Shown here piece by piece: positions 26,381 to 34,215 of a DNA stretch of 64,000 nucleotides. How positions within the stretch are numbered: position 1 is the first letter of the stretch; every line of letters begins with the position of its first letter. The position numbers and the translations under genes were made by a program. The notes beneath the pieces were generated by a model that saw only the letters and a program-made list of their open reading frames with translations, had not been told where the DNA came from and did not search any database. Source of the DNA: Actinomycetota bacterium (GTDB lineage: Bacteria; Actinomycetota; Acidimicrobiia; Acidimicrobiales; Ilumatobacteraceae); NCBI GenBank assembly GCA_947454105.1, contig CANGIP010000003.1:62001-126000 (forward strand), in the 5' to 3' direction.

Positions 26381-26802
26381 GTGATGAAGGCTTAGACGAA
26401 ATCTCGATGTTTGACCGAGTCGGTGGGATGCCGTTTTTTGAAGCGCTCGTCGACCACTTTTATGGCGGTGTTGTTGCTGATGAAGTGTTGTGGCCTTTGT
26501 ATCCCGATCAGAGCGATCTTGAGGGAGCTAAGCGACGTCTGACGCTGTTCTTGGGTCAATATTGGGGTGGGCCTCAGACGTACATGGAAGAGCGTGGACA
26601 TCCGAAGTTGCGAATGCGCCATATGCCTTTTCATGTGGGACCACTTGAACGTGATCGTTGGTTGGTGCACATGGCAGCAGCGATTGAAGCAACGACCACT
26701 GATGAATTACTCCGGCAAGAACTATTGGCATATTTTGTTCCCGCTGCCGAACACTTGCGCAACGACACCGGTTTACCGATTAGTTCGGCCAAACCGAAGT
26801 AA
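26377..26802 (+). CDS. glbO: Group II truncated haemoglobin (trHbO type)
   Basis: A 141-residue 2-over-2 globin. DRVGGMPFFEALVDHFYGGVVADEVLWPLYP contains the B-helix aromatic pair, LTLFLGQYWGGPQTYMEERGHPKLRMRH covers helices E and F with the proximal histidine in MRHMPF, and RDRWLVHM supplies the tryptophan at G8 typical of group II. Family members bind oxygen tightly and are proposed to serve in oxygen delivery or protection from reactive oxygen and nitrogen species, near the membrane in mycobacteria. GTG 26377 overlaps the end of the enoyl-CoA hydratase gene by four bases, so the two are translated from one message. Confidence 0.92.
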   Translation: MSDEGLDEISMFDRVGGMPFFEALVDHFYGGVVADEVLWPLYPDQSDLEGAKRRLTLFLGQYWGGPQTYMEERGHPKLRMRHMPFHVGPLERDRWLVHMAAAIEATTTDELLRQELLAYFVPAAEHLRNDTGLPISSAKPK

Positions 26803-26821
26803 ACAGTTTGGTCTTTGTGCG

Positions 26822-27739
26822 TTAGCTAAAGACGACAGTCTTGCGGCCGTAGACCAAGACTCGATGCTCAAGGTGAGCGCGAACGGCCCGAGCAAGCACG
26901 ATTGTCTCGAGGTCACGACCTTTGCGGGTGAGATCAGCAACTGAGTCGCGATGGGAAACACGCGCAACTTCTTGATCAAGGATGGGGCCCTCATCAAGTT
27001 CTTCGGTGACGTAATGAGCGGTCGCTCCGATGATTTTGACTCCACGATCGTGGGCTTGCCGATATGGATTTGCCCCAATAAATGCCGGGAGGAATGAGTG
27101 GTGAATGTTGATGATGCGTGACTGGTATGCATCAACCAGTAGCGGCGAAAGAATTTGCATGTATCGCGCCAAGATCACGAGATCAACTTTGTTTTTGTTG
27201 AGAGTCTCGAGCACTGCGAGTTCTTGTTGTGATTTTGTTTCAGGTGTGACTGGAAGGTACTCGTAAGGAACACCCATGTGCTGCACGAGGTCGGCATGAT
27301 CGGGGTGATTGTCAATGACTGTCACAATGTCGGCTGGAAGTTCGCCCGAACGCCAGCGACTGAGCAAATCAAAGAGACAATGTGACTGCTTGCTTGCCAA
27401 TATCGCGACTCGCGGAAGATGGTCGGTGAATCGCATTTGTACATTCATCGAAAATTTGTCGGATACCGAAGCGAAGGCATGGAGAATTTCGTGACGGTCG
27501 AGAGAGAAACCATCAAGCTCAAATTCGACGCGTTGGAAGAAAACTCGCTCAACATCGTCGGTGTGCTGTTCGGCATGAACAATGTTTCCACCGTGAGCTG
27601 CGATGAATTCTGCGACTGCTGCAACGACACCACGTTGATCGGGGCAGGAAAGTAAGAGGACTCCGGTTGCAGACACGTCCACAAGTTTGCCTGCCGAAAA
27701 ACTCAATTGCGACGTCGTTTGAGAGTCAGGCGAAAACAA
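26822..27739 (-). CDS. purU: Formyltetrahydrofolate deformylase
   Basis: A 305-residue enzyme that hydrolyses 10-formyl-tetrahydrofolate to formate and tetrahydrofolate, balancing one-carbon pools. An N-terminal ACT domain (LLSCPDQRGVVAAVAEFIAAHGGNI, about residues 28-105) precedes a formyltransferase-type catalytic domain. The catalytic residues are visible: asparagine and histidine in INIHHSFLPAFIGANPY and aspartate in TEELDEGPI. TTG 27739 is the outermost start; GTG codons at about residues 20-22 just before the ACT domain are alternatives. The stop faces glbO and the gene follows the TrmH gene by 17 bases, suggesting a shared transcript with it. Confidence 0.92.
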   Translation of the reverse strand: MFSPDSQTTSQLSFSAGKLVDVSATGVLLLSCPDQRGVVAAVAEFIAAHGGNIVHAEQHTDDVERVFFQRVEFELDGFSLDRHEILHAFASVSDKFSMNVQMRFTDHLPRVAILASKQSHCLFDLLSRWRSGELPADIVTVIDNHPDHADLVQHMGVPYEYLPVTPETKSQQELAVLETLNKNKVDLVILARYMQILSPLLVDAYQSRIINIHHSFLPAFIGANPYRQAHDRGVKIIGATAHYVTEELDEGPILDQEVARVSHRDSVADLTRKGRDLETIVLARAVRAHLEHRVLVYGRKTVVFS

Positions 27740-27756
27740 CCCTTGTCTGGTGCGCC

Positions 27757-28614
27757 CTAGGGCTGAGGGATTAAGGCGTGGCAGGCCACTGCGGCTGCTG
27801 CGGCCACATTGAGCGAGTCAATACCTGATGCCATAGGAATTTTCACCATGTAATTCACCGCTGCCAGTGCTTCGGGGGATAAGCCAGCACGTTCGGATCC
27901 GAGCACAATGGCGACTTTGGCATCTGGCGCTAGCCCTGTCCCAACATCGCGGATATTGAGTGCGTCAGGACGCGGGGTCAGTCCGCACACGATGTAATCG
28001 GCGTCTCGCAGTGCGATGAGCGTCGAAGATGCATCGGTCACCCGGCTGTAGCGCATGGAAAATGCTGTGCCCATCGAGACGCGCAGTGCGCGTCGGGCCA
28101 ACGGGTCGGCACTATTGCGATCAAGAATGACTCCGTCAATTCCGAATGCCGCGGCGCTACGAACGATGGCTCCGATATTGGTGGGGTTGTCAACATCTTC
28201 AACAACAAGTAGATGACGTGCGCTTGACAGTAACTCGTTGAGCTTCAGGGGCGCAGGTCGTTCAAAGAGACCCATGATGTCAAGGGCTACTCCCATGCCT
28301 GTGAGTGTTTTTCGAACATCTGCATGCGCGGCATAAACAGGAATTGATGAATCAAGTGTGTGAACTATCGGGCTTGGTGAGACAGCATCAGTTAATACTT
28401 CAACGAGTCGACAACCTGCCGCTAATGCTCGTTCAACAACCAAGTCTCCTTCTGCAATAAACATTCCGAGGGTGATCTTTTCGGCTTCGCCAGTTTGCAT
28501 CGTCTTAAAAACACGAGCAGGAATATTGCGCGGCCGAAGTTCTCGCTCACGTAGTCGAAATCGATCAAGGCGTTGATCGTCTAACGAATCAACGTAGATC
28601 ATTTCGCGAGACAT
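27757..28614 (-). CDS. TrmH/SpoU-family RNA 2'-O-methyltransferase
   Basis: A 285-residue protein with an N-terminal RNA-substrate-binding region and a trefoil-knot SPOUT methyltransferase domain. The three motifs are visible: DVDNPTNIGAIVRSAAAFG (motif 1), IVLGSERAGLS (motif 2) and IPMASGIDSLNVAAAAAVACH (motif 3). It would transfer a methyl group from S-adenosylmethionine to a ribose of rRNA or tRNA; the position cannot be inferred. It lies between menB and purU in the same direction, with 17-base gaps on both sides, so the three may be co-transcribed. Confidence 0.88.
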   Translation of the reverse strand: MSREMIYVDSLDDQRLDRFRLRERELRPRNIPARVFKTMQTGEAEKITLGMFIAEGDLVVERALAAGCRLVEVLTDAVSPSPIVHTLDSSIPVYAAHADVRKTLTGMGVALDIMGLFERPAPLKLNELLSSARHLLVVEDVDNPTNIGAIVRSAAAFGIDGVILDRNSADPLARRALRVSMGTAFSMRYSRVTDASSTLIALRDADYIVCGLTPRPDALNIRDVGTGLAPDAKVAIVLGSERAGLSPEALAAVNYMVKIPMASGIDSLNVAAAAAVACHALIPQP

Positions 28615-28631
28615 ATTTTCGGCGTCAGAAA

Positions 28632-29543
28632 TCAGTAGTACCAGGGATACGGCGCCCAGTCGGGATCGCGCTTTTCTAGAAATGACATGCGACCTTCTTG
28701 AGCTTCATCGGTCATATAGGCCAAACGAGTTGCCTCGCCTGCGAACACTTGTTGACCGACGAGTCCGTCGTCAATGAGGTTGAAGGAAAACTTCAACATG
28801 CGCTGAGCAGTGGGGCTCTTGCCGTTGATTTCTTTCGCCCACTGCAAGGCTGTTGCTTCTAACTCGGCGTGAGGTACGACAGCGTTAACCATGCCCATGC
28901 GTTGCGCATCATCGGCGCTGTACTCGCGGCCAAGGAAGAAAATTTCGCGGGCAAATTTTTGACCAACTTGTCGGGCTAAATATGCTGAACCAAAGCCACC
29001 ATCAAAACTTGCGACATCGGCGTCAGTTTGTTTGAAGCGCGCGTGTTCTTTGCTGGCGATCGTGAGGTCGCTCACGACATGCAAACTGTGTCCACCTCCG
29101 GCAGCCCAACCAGGAACAACACAAATAACAATTTTGGGCATAAAGCGAATCAGGCGCTGAACTTCAAGAATGTGCAAGCGACCGCTTTTGCCGGGATCAA
29201 TAGTCTCGGCAGTTTCACCTTCGGCATAGCGATAACCATCGCGGCCACGAATGCGTTGGTCACCGCCGCTACAAAAAGCCCAACCGCCGTCTTTGGCTGA
29301 TGGCCCATTGCCGGTCAGAAGTACGCATCCGACATCGGTGCTTTGGCGAGCATGTTCAAGAGCTGTGAACAATTCATCGACGGTGTGGGGGCGAAAAGCA
29401 TTGCGAATGTCGGGGCGATTGAAAGCAACGCGGACAGTGCCGTGCTCGACCGACCGGTGGTAGGTGATATCGGTGAAATTGAATCCTGGAACGACGTGCC
29501 AAGCCGTTGGGTCAAAGATGTCAGAAACTTTGCTCTCGCTCAC
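28632..29543 (-). CDS. menB: 1,4-dihydroxy-2-naphthoyl-CoA synthase
   Basis: A 303-residue crotonase-fold enzyme that closes the second ring of menaquinone from o-succinylbenzoyl-CoA. MenB-specific blocks are NRPDIRNAFRPHTVDEL, GWAFCSGGDQRIRG, WAAGGGHSLHVVSDLTIAS, QTDADVASFDGGFGSAYLAR (the active-site loop) and the C-terminal EGRMSFLEKRDPDWAPYPWYY that swaps into the neighbouring subunit. The start is GTG 29543. No other men gene is nearby, so this pathway is dispersed in this genome. An intrinsic terminator for the gene upstream lies just before it. Confidence 0.93.
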   Translation of the reverse strand: MSESKVSDIFDPTAWHVVPGFNFTDITYHRSVEHGTVRVAFNRPDIRNAFRPHTVDELFTALEHARQSTDVGCVLLTGNGPSAKDGGWAFCSGGDQRIRGRDGYRYAEGETAETIDPGKSGRLHILEVQRLIRFMPKIVICVVPGWAAGGGHSLHVVSDLTIASKEHARFKQTDADVASFDGGFGSAYLARQVGQKFAREIFFLGREYSADDAQRMGMVNAVVPHAELEATALQWAKEINGKSPTAQRMLKFSFNLIDDGLVGQQVFAGEATRLAYMTDEAQEGRMSFLEKRDPDWAPYPWYY

Positions 29544-29572
29544 AGGTTTATTCTCTCAGACGAAAAAGCAAA

Positions 29573-29613
29573 ACACCCCCTTTTGACTGCTCATGGCAGC
29601 CAAAAGGGGGTGT
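29573..29613 (-). terminator. Intrinsic terminator downstream of the DUF4389 gene
   Basis: Perfect 13-base arms ACACCCCCTTTTG (29573-29585) and CAAAAGGGGGTGT (29601-29613) enclose an inner CTGC/GCAG stem. Read on the minus strand the hairpin is followed by TTTTGCTTTTT, so it ends the DUF4389 transcript 30 bases before menB begins. Because the stem itself carries A and T runs it could also act on the plus strand, where CTTTTAG follows. Confidence 0.85.
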
Positions 29614-29625
29614 CTTTTAGATGTT

Positions 29626-30183
29626 CTAGGCGCCGAACTTAGGCGATTCGTCAGTCATGTACATGATTGACGCGCTGAGCTGGCAGGCAAATCGATGGAA
29701 CTTGAGCATGAAATCGAACATGCCGCGCGGTTGCTTGCCCGTAAACAAGATGGCGAGCCATGTCAATTCAGCACACACCAAAAAGCCGATTCCCGTGAAA
29801 ATCATGACGATGAACGCAGGGATCAAAAGCAAGAAGCGGAAAAGCGTCTTGAGGCGACTGGCCTTGGCATCGAATTCAAAAGTGAATTCTGTTGGCTCAC
29901 CGTTTGGTTCGGCACCGATATTGGGGAACTTGTCAAACATGTATGTGGAGTACGCCTGGGCACGGGCAGCGTAACCCAGCCAATTGCGCTGGACATTCCA
30001 CAAACTCTGATTGCGCTTACCTGTAATGATGATGACCCACCACTGCAGGAATGTGCACACCATTGCCGCGATCTGCCAAACACCTGACACGATCTGGTGC
30101 GGTATTGCGAGCAAGTACCTGAAGAAGTTGGTGATTCGACTACGGCGTTCGGTGTATTGAATTGAAAACTGTGGTTGTGACAT
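29626..30183 (-). CDS. DUF4389-domain membrane protein
   Basis: A 185-residue protein built from two similar halves. Each half has a membrane hairpin followed by a W..IL(I)TGKRxxxxFxxxxxxxR(F/W) motif: WVIIITGKRNQSLWNVQRNWLGY (about 52-74) and WLAILFTGKQPRGMFDFMLKFHRFACQ (about 142-168). This is the DUF4389 pattern; function unknown. ATG 30183 has the strongest ribosome site in the window (AAAGGAGGATC), which rules out the longer in-frame extension upstream and implies strong expression. A solid intrinsic terminator follows the stop. It is divergent from the L,D-transpeptidase lipoprotein gene. Confidence 0.85.
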   Translation of the reverse strand: MSQPQFSIQYTERRSRITNFFRYLLAIPHQIVSGVWQIAAMVCTFLQWWVIIITGKRNQSLWNVQRNWLGYAARAQAYSTYMFDKFPNIGAEPNGEPTEFTFEFDAKASRLKTLFRFLLLIPAFIVMIFTGIGFLVCAELTWLAILFTGKQPRGMFDFMLKFHRFACQLSASIMYMTDESPKFGA

Positions 30184-30285
30184 TGTGATCCTCCTTTGAT
30201 CAAGGGCACTATATAAATCGCTGATCCAAATGTCACGTATTGTTACATCATGTGGTAGCGCCAACACTTTGTCCTGCGTAGTGGG

Positions 30286-30291
30286 TACTTT
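30286..30291 (+). promoter_or_regulatory. Putative leaderless promoter (-10 TACTTT)
   Basis: TACTTT ends six bases before the ATG at 30298 of the transpeptidase gene, the same arrangement seen before other genes in this window. No convincing ribosome site lies between them. Confidence 0.4.
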
Positions 30292-30297
30292 GATGAG

Positions 30298-31284
30298 ATG
30301 TCTGCTTTTGGTCGCTCTCGCGTTGTTGCTGGGGCTGCAGTGCTGCTGCTCGTCGCAAGCGCTTGCTCGACTGGTTCGGCCCAAGGCGCTTCGAGTATTC
30401 CGGCAATGACGACTCTCGTCGCAGAATCGACCACGAGTGCGGTCATGGTTAGTTCGTCGACCACCACAACCACATCAACGACAACAATCGCTCCGACGAC
30501 AACTGAGGCGCCAACGACGACGACTCTGCCAGAGGTCACGCCGCTTCTCATGCCGTTAGTGGCGGTCGGAAGAAATAACGGGCTCGAAACTGCCCGTATC
30601 CAAGAACGCTTGCTCGAACTCGGGTTTTGGCTGCAATTAGTTGATGGTGACTTTGGTGGTACGACCAAACAAGCAGTCATGGCATTCCAGAAGTATGTCG
30701 GTCTTGAGCCGACGGCAAGTGTTGATCAAGCAACCGCCGATGCACTGACTCTGGCAACCACCCGCGCTGTTGGCCAATCGAACGAACCAGGAACTTTGGT
30801 TGAAGTTGACAAAGACAAACAAGTTCTCTTCATCATGAACTCAGGGAAGCTCTTGTGGGCGCTGAACACCTCAACTGGTAGCGGCCAATACTTTCTTGAA
30901 ATGAATCAGAAAGATTTAGTGACCTGGGAGACCGGACGTTCATTAACTCCGTCGGGGCATTACAAAATCAATCGTGAAAAGTCTGATGGCTGGTGGGATG
31001 GCGACCTTGGACGGATTTATCGGCCGAAGTATTTCAACGGTGGAATTGCGATACACGGTTCAGGGAAAATTCCCAATTATCCAGCTTCACATGGATGTGT
31101 TCGAGTGAGCACCCAAGCAATGGACATGATCTGGGCGTCAGGTTTGTTGCCGAAGAAGACCCCAGTGTGGGTGTACGGAAACGATGTTGAAGCAATTGGC
31201 GAACCACCGGTAGTGCCGACGACCACGACAACTACAACATTGCCTGTTGATCCAAACCTGACGACGACGATTGCTCCAGCCTGA
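30298..31284 (+). CDS. L,D-transpeptidase lipoprotein with peptidoglycan-binding domain
   Basis: A 328-residue exported protein. A lipoprotein signal peptide ends at a lipobox LLLVASAC (cysteine about 23). A threonine-rich linker (about 45-85) reaches the wall, followed by a PG_binding_1 domain (ARIQERLLELGFW...DGDFGGTTKQAVMAFQ, about 98-150) and a YkuD catalytic domain. Its active site is IAIHGSGKIPNYPASHGCVR with the nucleophilic cysteine in SHGCVR (near 264). A second short threonine run closes the protein. It should form 3-3 cross-links in peptidoglycan or attach proteins to it. The ATG has a TACTTT box six bases upstream. Confidence 0.92.
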   Translation: MSAFGRSRVVAGAAVLLLVASACSTGSAQGASSIPAMTTLVAESTTSAVMVSSSTTTTTSTTTIAPTTTEAPTTTTLPEVTPLLMPLVAVGRNNGLETARIQERLLELGFWLQLVDGDFGGTTKQAVMAFQKYVGLEPTASVDQATADALTLATTRAVGQSNEPGTLVEVDKDKQVLFIMNSGKLLWALNTSTGSGQYFLEMNQKDLVTWETGRSLTPSGHYKINREKSDGWWDGDLGRIYRPKYFNGGIAIHGSGKIPNYPASHGCVRVSTQAMDMIWASGLLPKKTPVWVYGNDVEAIGEPPVVPTTTTTTTLPVDPNLTTTIAPA

Positions 31285-31343
31285 ACGTAATAACTACGCG
31301 GTGTTCGCTTCATTGCGGTCTACAAACTTGGCAGAATGTCTAC

Positions 31344-32033
31344 GTGACTGATCGCCCTCAACCAACCCTCGGTGCCCGACTCTTAGCCGAAGGACTTGGC
31401 ACTGCATTCTTAGTTGCTGTTGTTGTTGGTTCGGGGATCATGGCGCAACGCCTTTCACCGAACGATGCCGGTTTGCAATTACTTGAAAATGCTGCGGCAA
31501 CAACCGGCGGACTGATAGCCCTGATCTTGGCATTGGGGCCAGTCTCGGGAGCGCACTTCAACCCAGTTGTCTCTTTGGTCACTCGATTGTTTGGCGGACT
31601 AACAAATTGCGAATTGGCTTTGTACTCGATAGTGCAGATCATCGGTGGATGCGTGGGTGCAGTGATTGCGAACTTGATGTTTGAACTTGACGCAGTGAAT
31701 TGGTCCACAAAAGATAGGTCGTCGGGGGCACTGTGGTTTTCTGAGATCGTCGCCACTATCGGGCTTATTGTCGTGATCTTTTGCATCGTGCGTAGTGGTC
31801 GCGCTTCGGCCGTTCCTTACGCAGTTGGTGTATGGATTGGGGGAGCGTATTGGTTCACTTCGTCCACCAGTTTTGCGAATCCAGCTGTTGACTTTGCACG
31901 CTCAATGTCGGACACATTTGCTGGGATTAAACCATCATCAATTCCGGGGTTTTTGATTGCGCAAGTTGTTGGCGGAGTTATCGCGTTCTTTTTGGTGAAG
32001 ACGTTGTATCCGGTAGCAAAAGAAGAAAACTGA
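31344..32033 (+). CDS. Aquaporin-family (MIP) channel
   Basis: A 229-residue membrane protein with six helices and the two pore half-helices of the MIP family: HFNPVVS (NPV, about 72-78) and SFANPAVDFARS (NPA, about 178-189). The first asparagine motif is the NPV variant and the selectivity-filter region WFTSSTSFANPAVDFAR is typical of the short aquaporin/glycerol-facilitator-like proteins often linked to arsenic resistance. No arsR or arsenate reductase lies nearby, so the permeant may be water, glycerol or a metalloid. The start is GTG 31344. Confidence 0.85.
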   Translation: MTDRPQPTLGARLLAEGLGTAFLVAVVVGSGIMAQRLSPNDAGLQLLENAAATTGGLIALILALGPVSGAHFNPVVSLVTRLFGGLTNCELALYSIVQIIGGCVGAVIANLMFELDAVNWSTKDRSSGALWFSEIVATIGLIVVIFCIVRSGRASAVPYAVGVWIGGAYWFTSSTSFANPAVDFARSMSDTFAGIKPSSIPGFLIAQVVGGVIAFFLVKTLYPVAKEEN

Positions 32034-32061
32034 CGTCAACGCCAATCATTGAAACTTTGAT

Positions 32062-33324
32062 CTATAGCTTTCCGTCAACCATCAATTGAATTGTCCGACG
32101 ACAGGTGCGATTGAAAGCATCAACTGCCATAAACAAGTGCTCATCAGACGTGTCTTCTTCTTTAGTGTGGCTGAGTCCGGCAATCGAGGATGAAAAAATC
32201 ATGACGGTCGGAATACTGCGGGCCATTTCGCTGGCATCGTGCAGTGCGCCACTGGGCAACTCCACATCATGGCCTTCAACCTCGCGAACACTCAGACGCG
32301 CTGCCTCGAGGAGCGCGGGGTGGAACGGCATTGGGGGAATGCGGAAGATGTGCTCGAATTCAACGGTGCAACCTTCGGCCTCAGCGGCGGCATGAGCAGC
32401 CGCAATACTTTCGGCATACATCGCTGCTAATTCGGTGGCATCGATGTGGCGCATATCAAGAGTGATCGTGGTTTCGCCAGCGACTGCAGTGACGACACCT
32501 GGCTTACACGCAACTGCACCAACTGTCGTCACGCCATCGTGGTTTTCTCCGATATCGGCTACTGCTAATGCGAATCGAGCAGCGGCCCGAAAACTGTCGC
32601 GACGCATTGGCATCGGCATCGTTCCGGCGTGGGCGGCTTGACCGCGGAAGATCAATCGTTCGCGCTCGATGCCCTTTGTTCCGGTGACTGTGCAAATGCC
32701 CAAGTTCATTGATTCAAGAATCGGTCCTTGTTCAATATGAACTTCGACGTAAGCCTTTGCGTCCGCAACGCGAGTCTGCGCTCCATCTAAGTTGTCGATA
32801 TCCACGCCGTGTCGCGGCAAGATGTCGATCAGTTTGTTGCCTTCTTTGTCCGAAAGTCCGCGCATGATGTCAACATCAACTGTTCCCATGACCGCCGCTG
32901 AACCAAAGAGTGAACGGCTAAAGCGAGCACCTTCTTCGTCGGCCCAATCAACAAGCGCGACCGTGACCGCAGGAGTGCCCTGAGTCGCGAGTGAGCGGAG
33001 TAGTTCGAGACCAGCAAATACGCCGAGAGCACCGTCAAGCCAGCCGCCTTTGGGGACGCTGTCGAGGTGGCTGCCAACCACCAAGGTGTCAGTTGACGTT
33101 CCACGGAGGTATGCCCAGAGGTTGCCAGCTTCATCTACATCAACGTCAACGGGCAAGCCACTCAGTTCTTCGCGTAGCAAGTTGCGGGCATTGACCCATT
33201 CGGGGGTCCAGCAGAGGCGTCGTGAGCCTTCTGGGCCTCCTGTACGGGAGGCCAATTCACGTAAGTCAGCGACCACGCGCTGTGGGTTGAAAGTTCCGGT
33301 GTCTATCGCGGTGTTACTCGACAT
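32062..33324 (-). CDS. M20-family Zn-dependent amidohydrolase (allantoate/N-carbamoyl-L-amino-acid type)
   Basis: About 420 residues. VVGSHLDSVPKGGWLDGALGV carries the first zinc ligands, VDWADEEGARFSRSLFGS the catalytic glutamate pair, and YVEVHIEQGPILE with GIERERLIFRGQAAHAG the domain junction; the last ligand is in SHTKEEDT. This is the pattern of allantoate amidohydrolase, beta-ureidopropionase and N-carbamoyl-L-amino-acid hydrolase, which cannot be separated by eye. No purine or hydantoin genes adjoin it. ATG 33324 is preferred because a TACCGT box ends six bases upstream; ATG 33345 is the alternative and would overlap the divergent folate gene. Confidence 0.87.
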   Translation of the reverse strand: MSSNTAIDTGTFNPQRVVADLRELASRTGGPEGSRRLCWTPEWVNARNLLREELSGLPVDVDVDEAGNLWAYLRGTSTDTLVVGSHLDSVPKGGWLDGALGVFAGLELLRSLATQGTPAVTVALVDWADEEGARFSRSLFGSAAVMGTVDVDIMRGLSDKEGNKLIDILPRHGVDIDNLDGAQTRVADAKAYVEVHIEQGPILESMNLGICTVTGTKGIERERLIFRGQAAHAGTMPMPMRRDSFRAAARFALAVADIGENHDGVTTVGAVACKPGVVTAVAGETTITLDMRHIDATELAAMYAESIAAAHAAAEAEGCTVEFEHIFRIPPMPFHPALLEAARLSVREVEGHDVELPSGALHDASEMARSIPTVMIFSSSIAGLSHTKEEDTSDEHLFMAVDAFNRTCRRTIQLMVDGKL

Positions 33325-33330
33325 GCCATA

Positions 33331-33340
33331 ACGGTACCGT
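33331..33340. promoter_or_regulatory. Palindromic, shared bidirectional -10 element
   Basis: ACGGTACCGT is a perfect palindrome, so TACCGT (TANNNT) is present on both strands. On the plus strand it ends seven bases before GTG 33348 of the folate gene, and on the minus strand six bases before ATG 33324 of the amidohydrolase gene. Neither start has a ribosome site. The two promoters would overlap and exclude each other. Confidence 0.4.
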
Positions 33341-33347
33341 GGCATCC

Positions 33348-34196
33348 GTGACTGATCACATTCTTATTAACGGACTTCGGGTTGTCAGCGTCATCGGGGT
33401 ACTCGACCACGAACGCCTGTCAGCTCAACCGCTGCAGATTGACGTCGATATTCATGTTGATTTGCATGACGCCGGCTCAACCGATGATCTCACTCAGACG
33501 GTCCACTATGGCGAAGTATGCATGCAGTTGGCCGAGGTCGCCCGCGCCAGTTCTGATCAATTGCTCGAACGTTTGGCCCAACGTATGGCCGATGTGGTGT
33601 TGTCATTTCCGCATGTGTTGGCAGTTGACCTGACCCTCACCAAACTCCGTCCTCCGGTTCCAGAAGATGTGCAGTCGTCGGCAGTGCGAATTCATCGAGT
33701 ACGCCAACAAACAGAGGCTCGAACGATGCACGAGGCGATCATTGCCTTAGGAAGCAACTTGGGCGACCGAGTTGAATTGTTGAAGTTTGCCCTTGAACGC
33801 CTTGGCGCAAGCGTTGTGGCTCAATCGCAGGTTTTTGAAACCGATCCAGTTGGAGGGCCCGACAATCAGGGATCTTTCCTCAATATGGTCGCTGTTCTTG
33901 AAACCGAACTTGATCCGTATGCGCTCATGCGCTGGTTGCACCGCATTGAATCAGATGCAGGTCGTGTGCGAGAGATCCATTGGGGTCCGCGAACGCTTGA
34001 CCTAGATCTGTTGTTCTTTGATGATGTGTCAATTGATGGTGGCGGTTTACAAGTACCGCACCCTCGTTACGCCGAACGTCGTTTTGTTTTAGCGCCGCTC
34101 AGTGAAGTTGCCCCACAACGATGTCCTAAGAATTGGGAGGCAACTCTTCCTCCTGATGCAGTGCACCCACGCGGCGCACTGCACGACCTTGGCTAA
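33348..34196 (+). CDS. folBK: Bifunctional dihydroneopterin aldolase / HPPK (FolB-FolK fusion)
   Basis: About 282 residues carrying two consecutive folate-synthesis enzymes. Residues 1-120 are FolB (ILINGLRVVSVIGVLDHER, then VHYGEVCMQLAEV and LTKLRPPVPEDV), which cleaves dihydroneopterin to 6-hydroxymethyl-dihydropterin. Residues about 128-282 are FolK (ALGSNLGDR, FLNMVAVLETEL, WGPRTLDLDLLFFDD and PHPRYAERRFVLAPLSEVAP), which pyrophosphorylates that product from ATP. In most actinobacteria folB and folK are adjacent separate genes; here no stop separates them. GTG 33348 is used, with GTG 33339 as an alternative. folP and folE are not adjacent. Confidence 0.92.
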   Translation: MTDHILINGLRVVSVIGVLDHERLSAQPLQIDVDIHVDLHDAGSTDDLTQTVHYGEVCMQLAEVARASSDQLLERLAQRMADVVLSFPHVLAVDLTLTKLRPPVPEDVQSSAVRIHRVRQQTEARTMHEAIIALGSNLGDRVELLKFALERLGASVVAQSQVFETDPVGGPDNQGSFLNMVAVLETELDPYALMRWLHRIESDAGRVREIHWGPRTLDLDLLFFDDVSIDGGGLQVPHPRYAERRFVLAPLSEVAPQRCPKNWEATLPPDAVHPRGALHDLG

Positions 34197-34215
34197 TTCG
34201 CGACTCGGTGGTTAT

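Noticed and set aside
30430-30540. Threonine-codon repeat (ACC/ACG/ACA runs) as a microsatellite
   Set aside because: It encodes the threonine-rich wall-spanning linker of the L,D-transpeptidase lipoprotein, with mixed codons, so it is a normal low-complexity protein segment.
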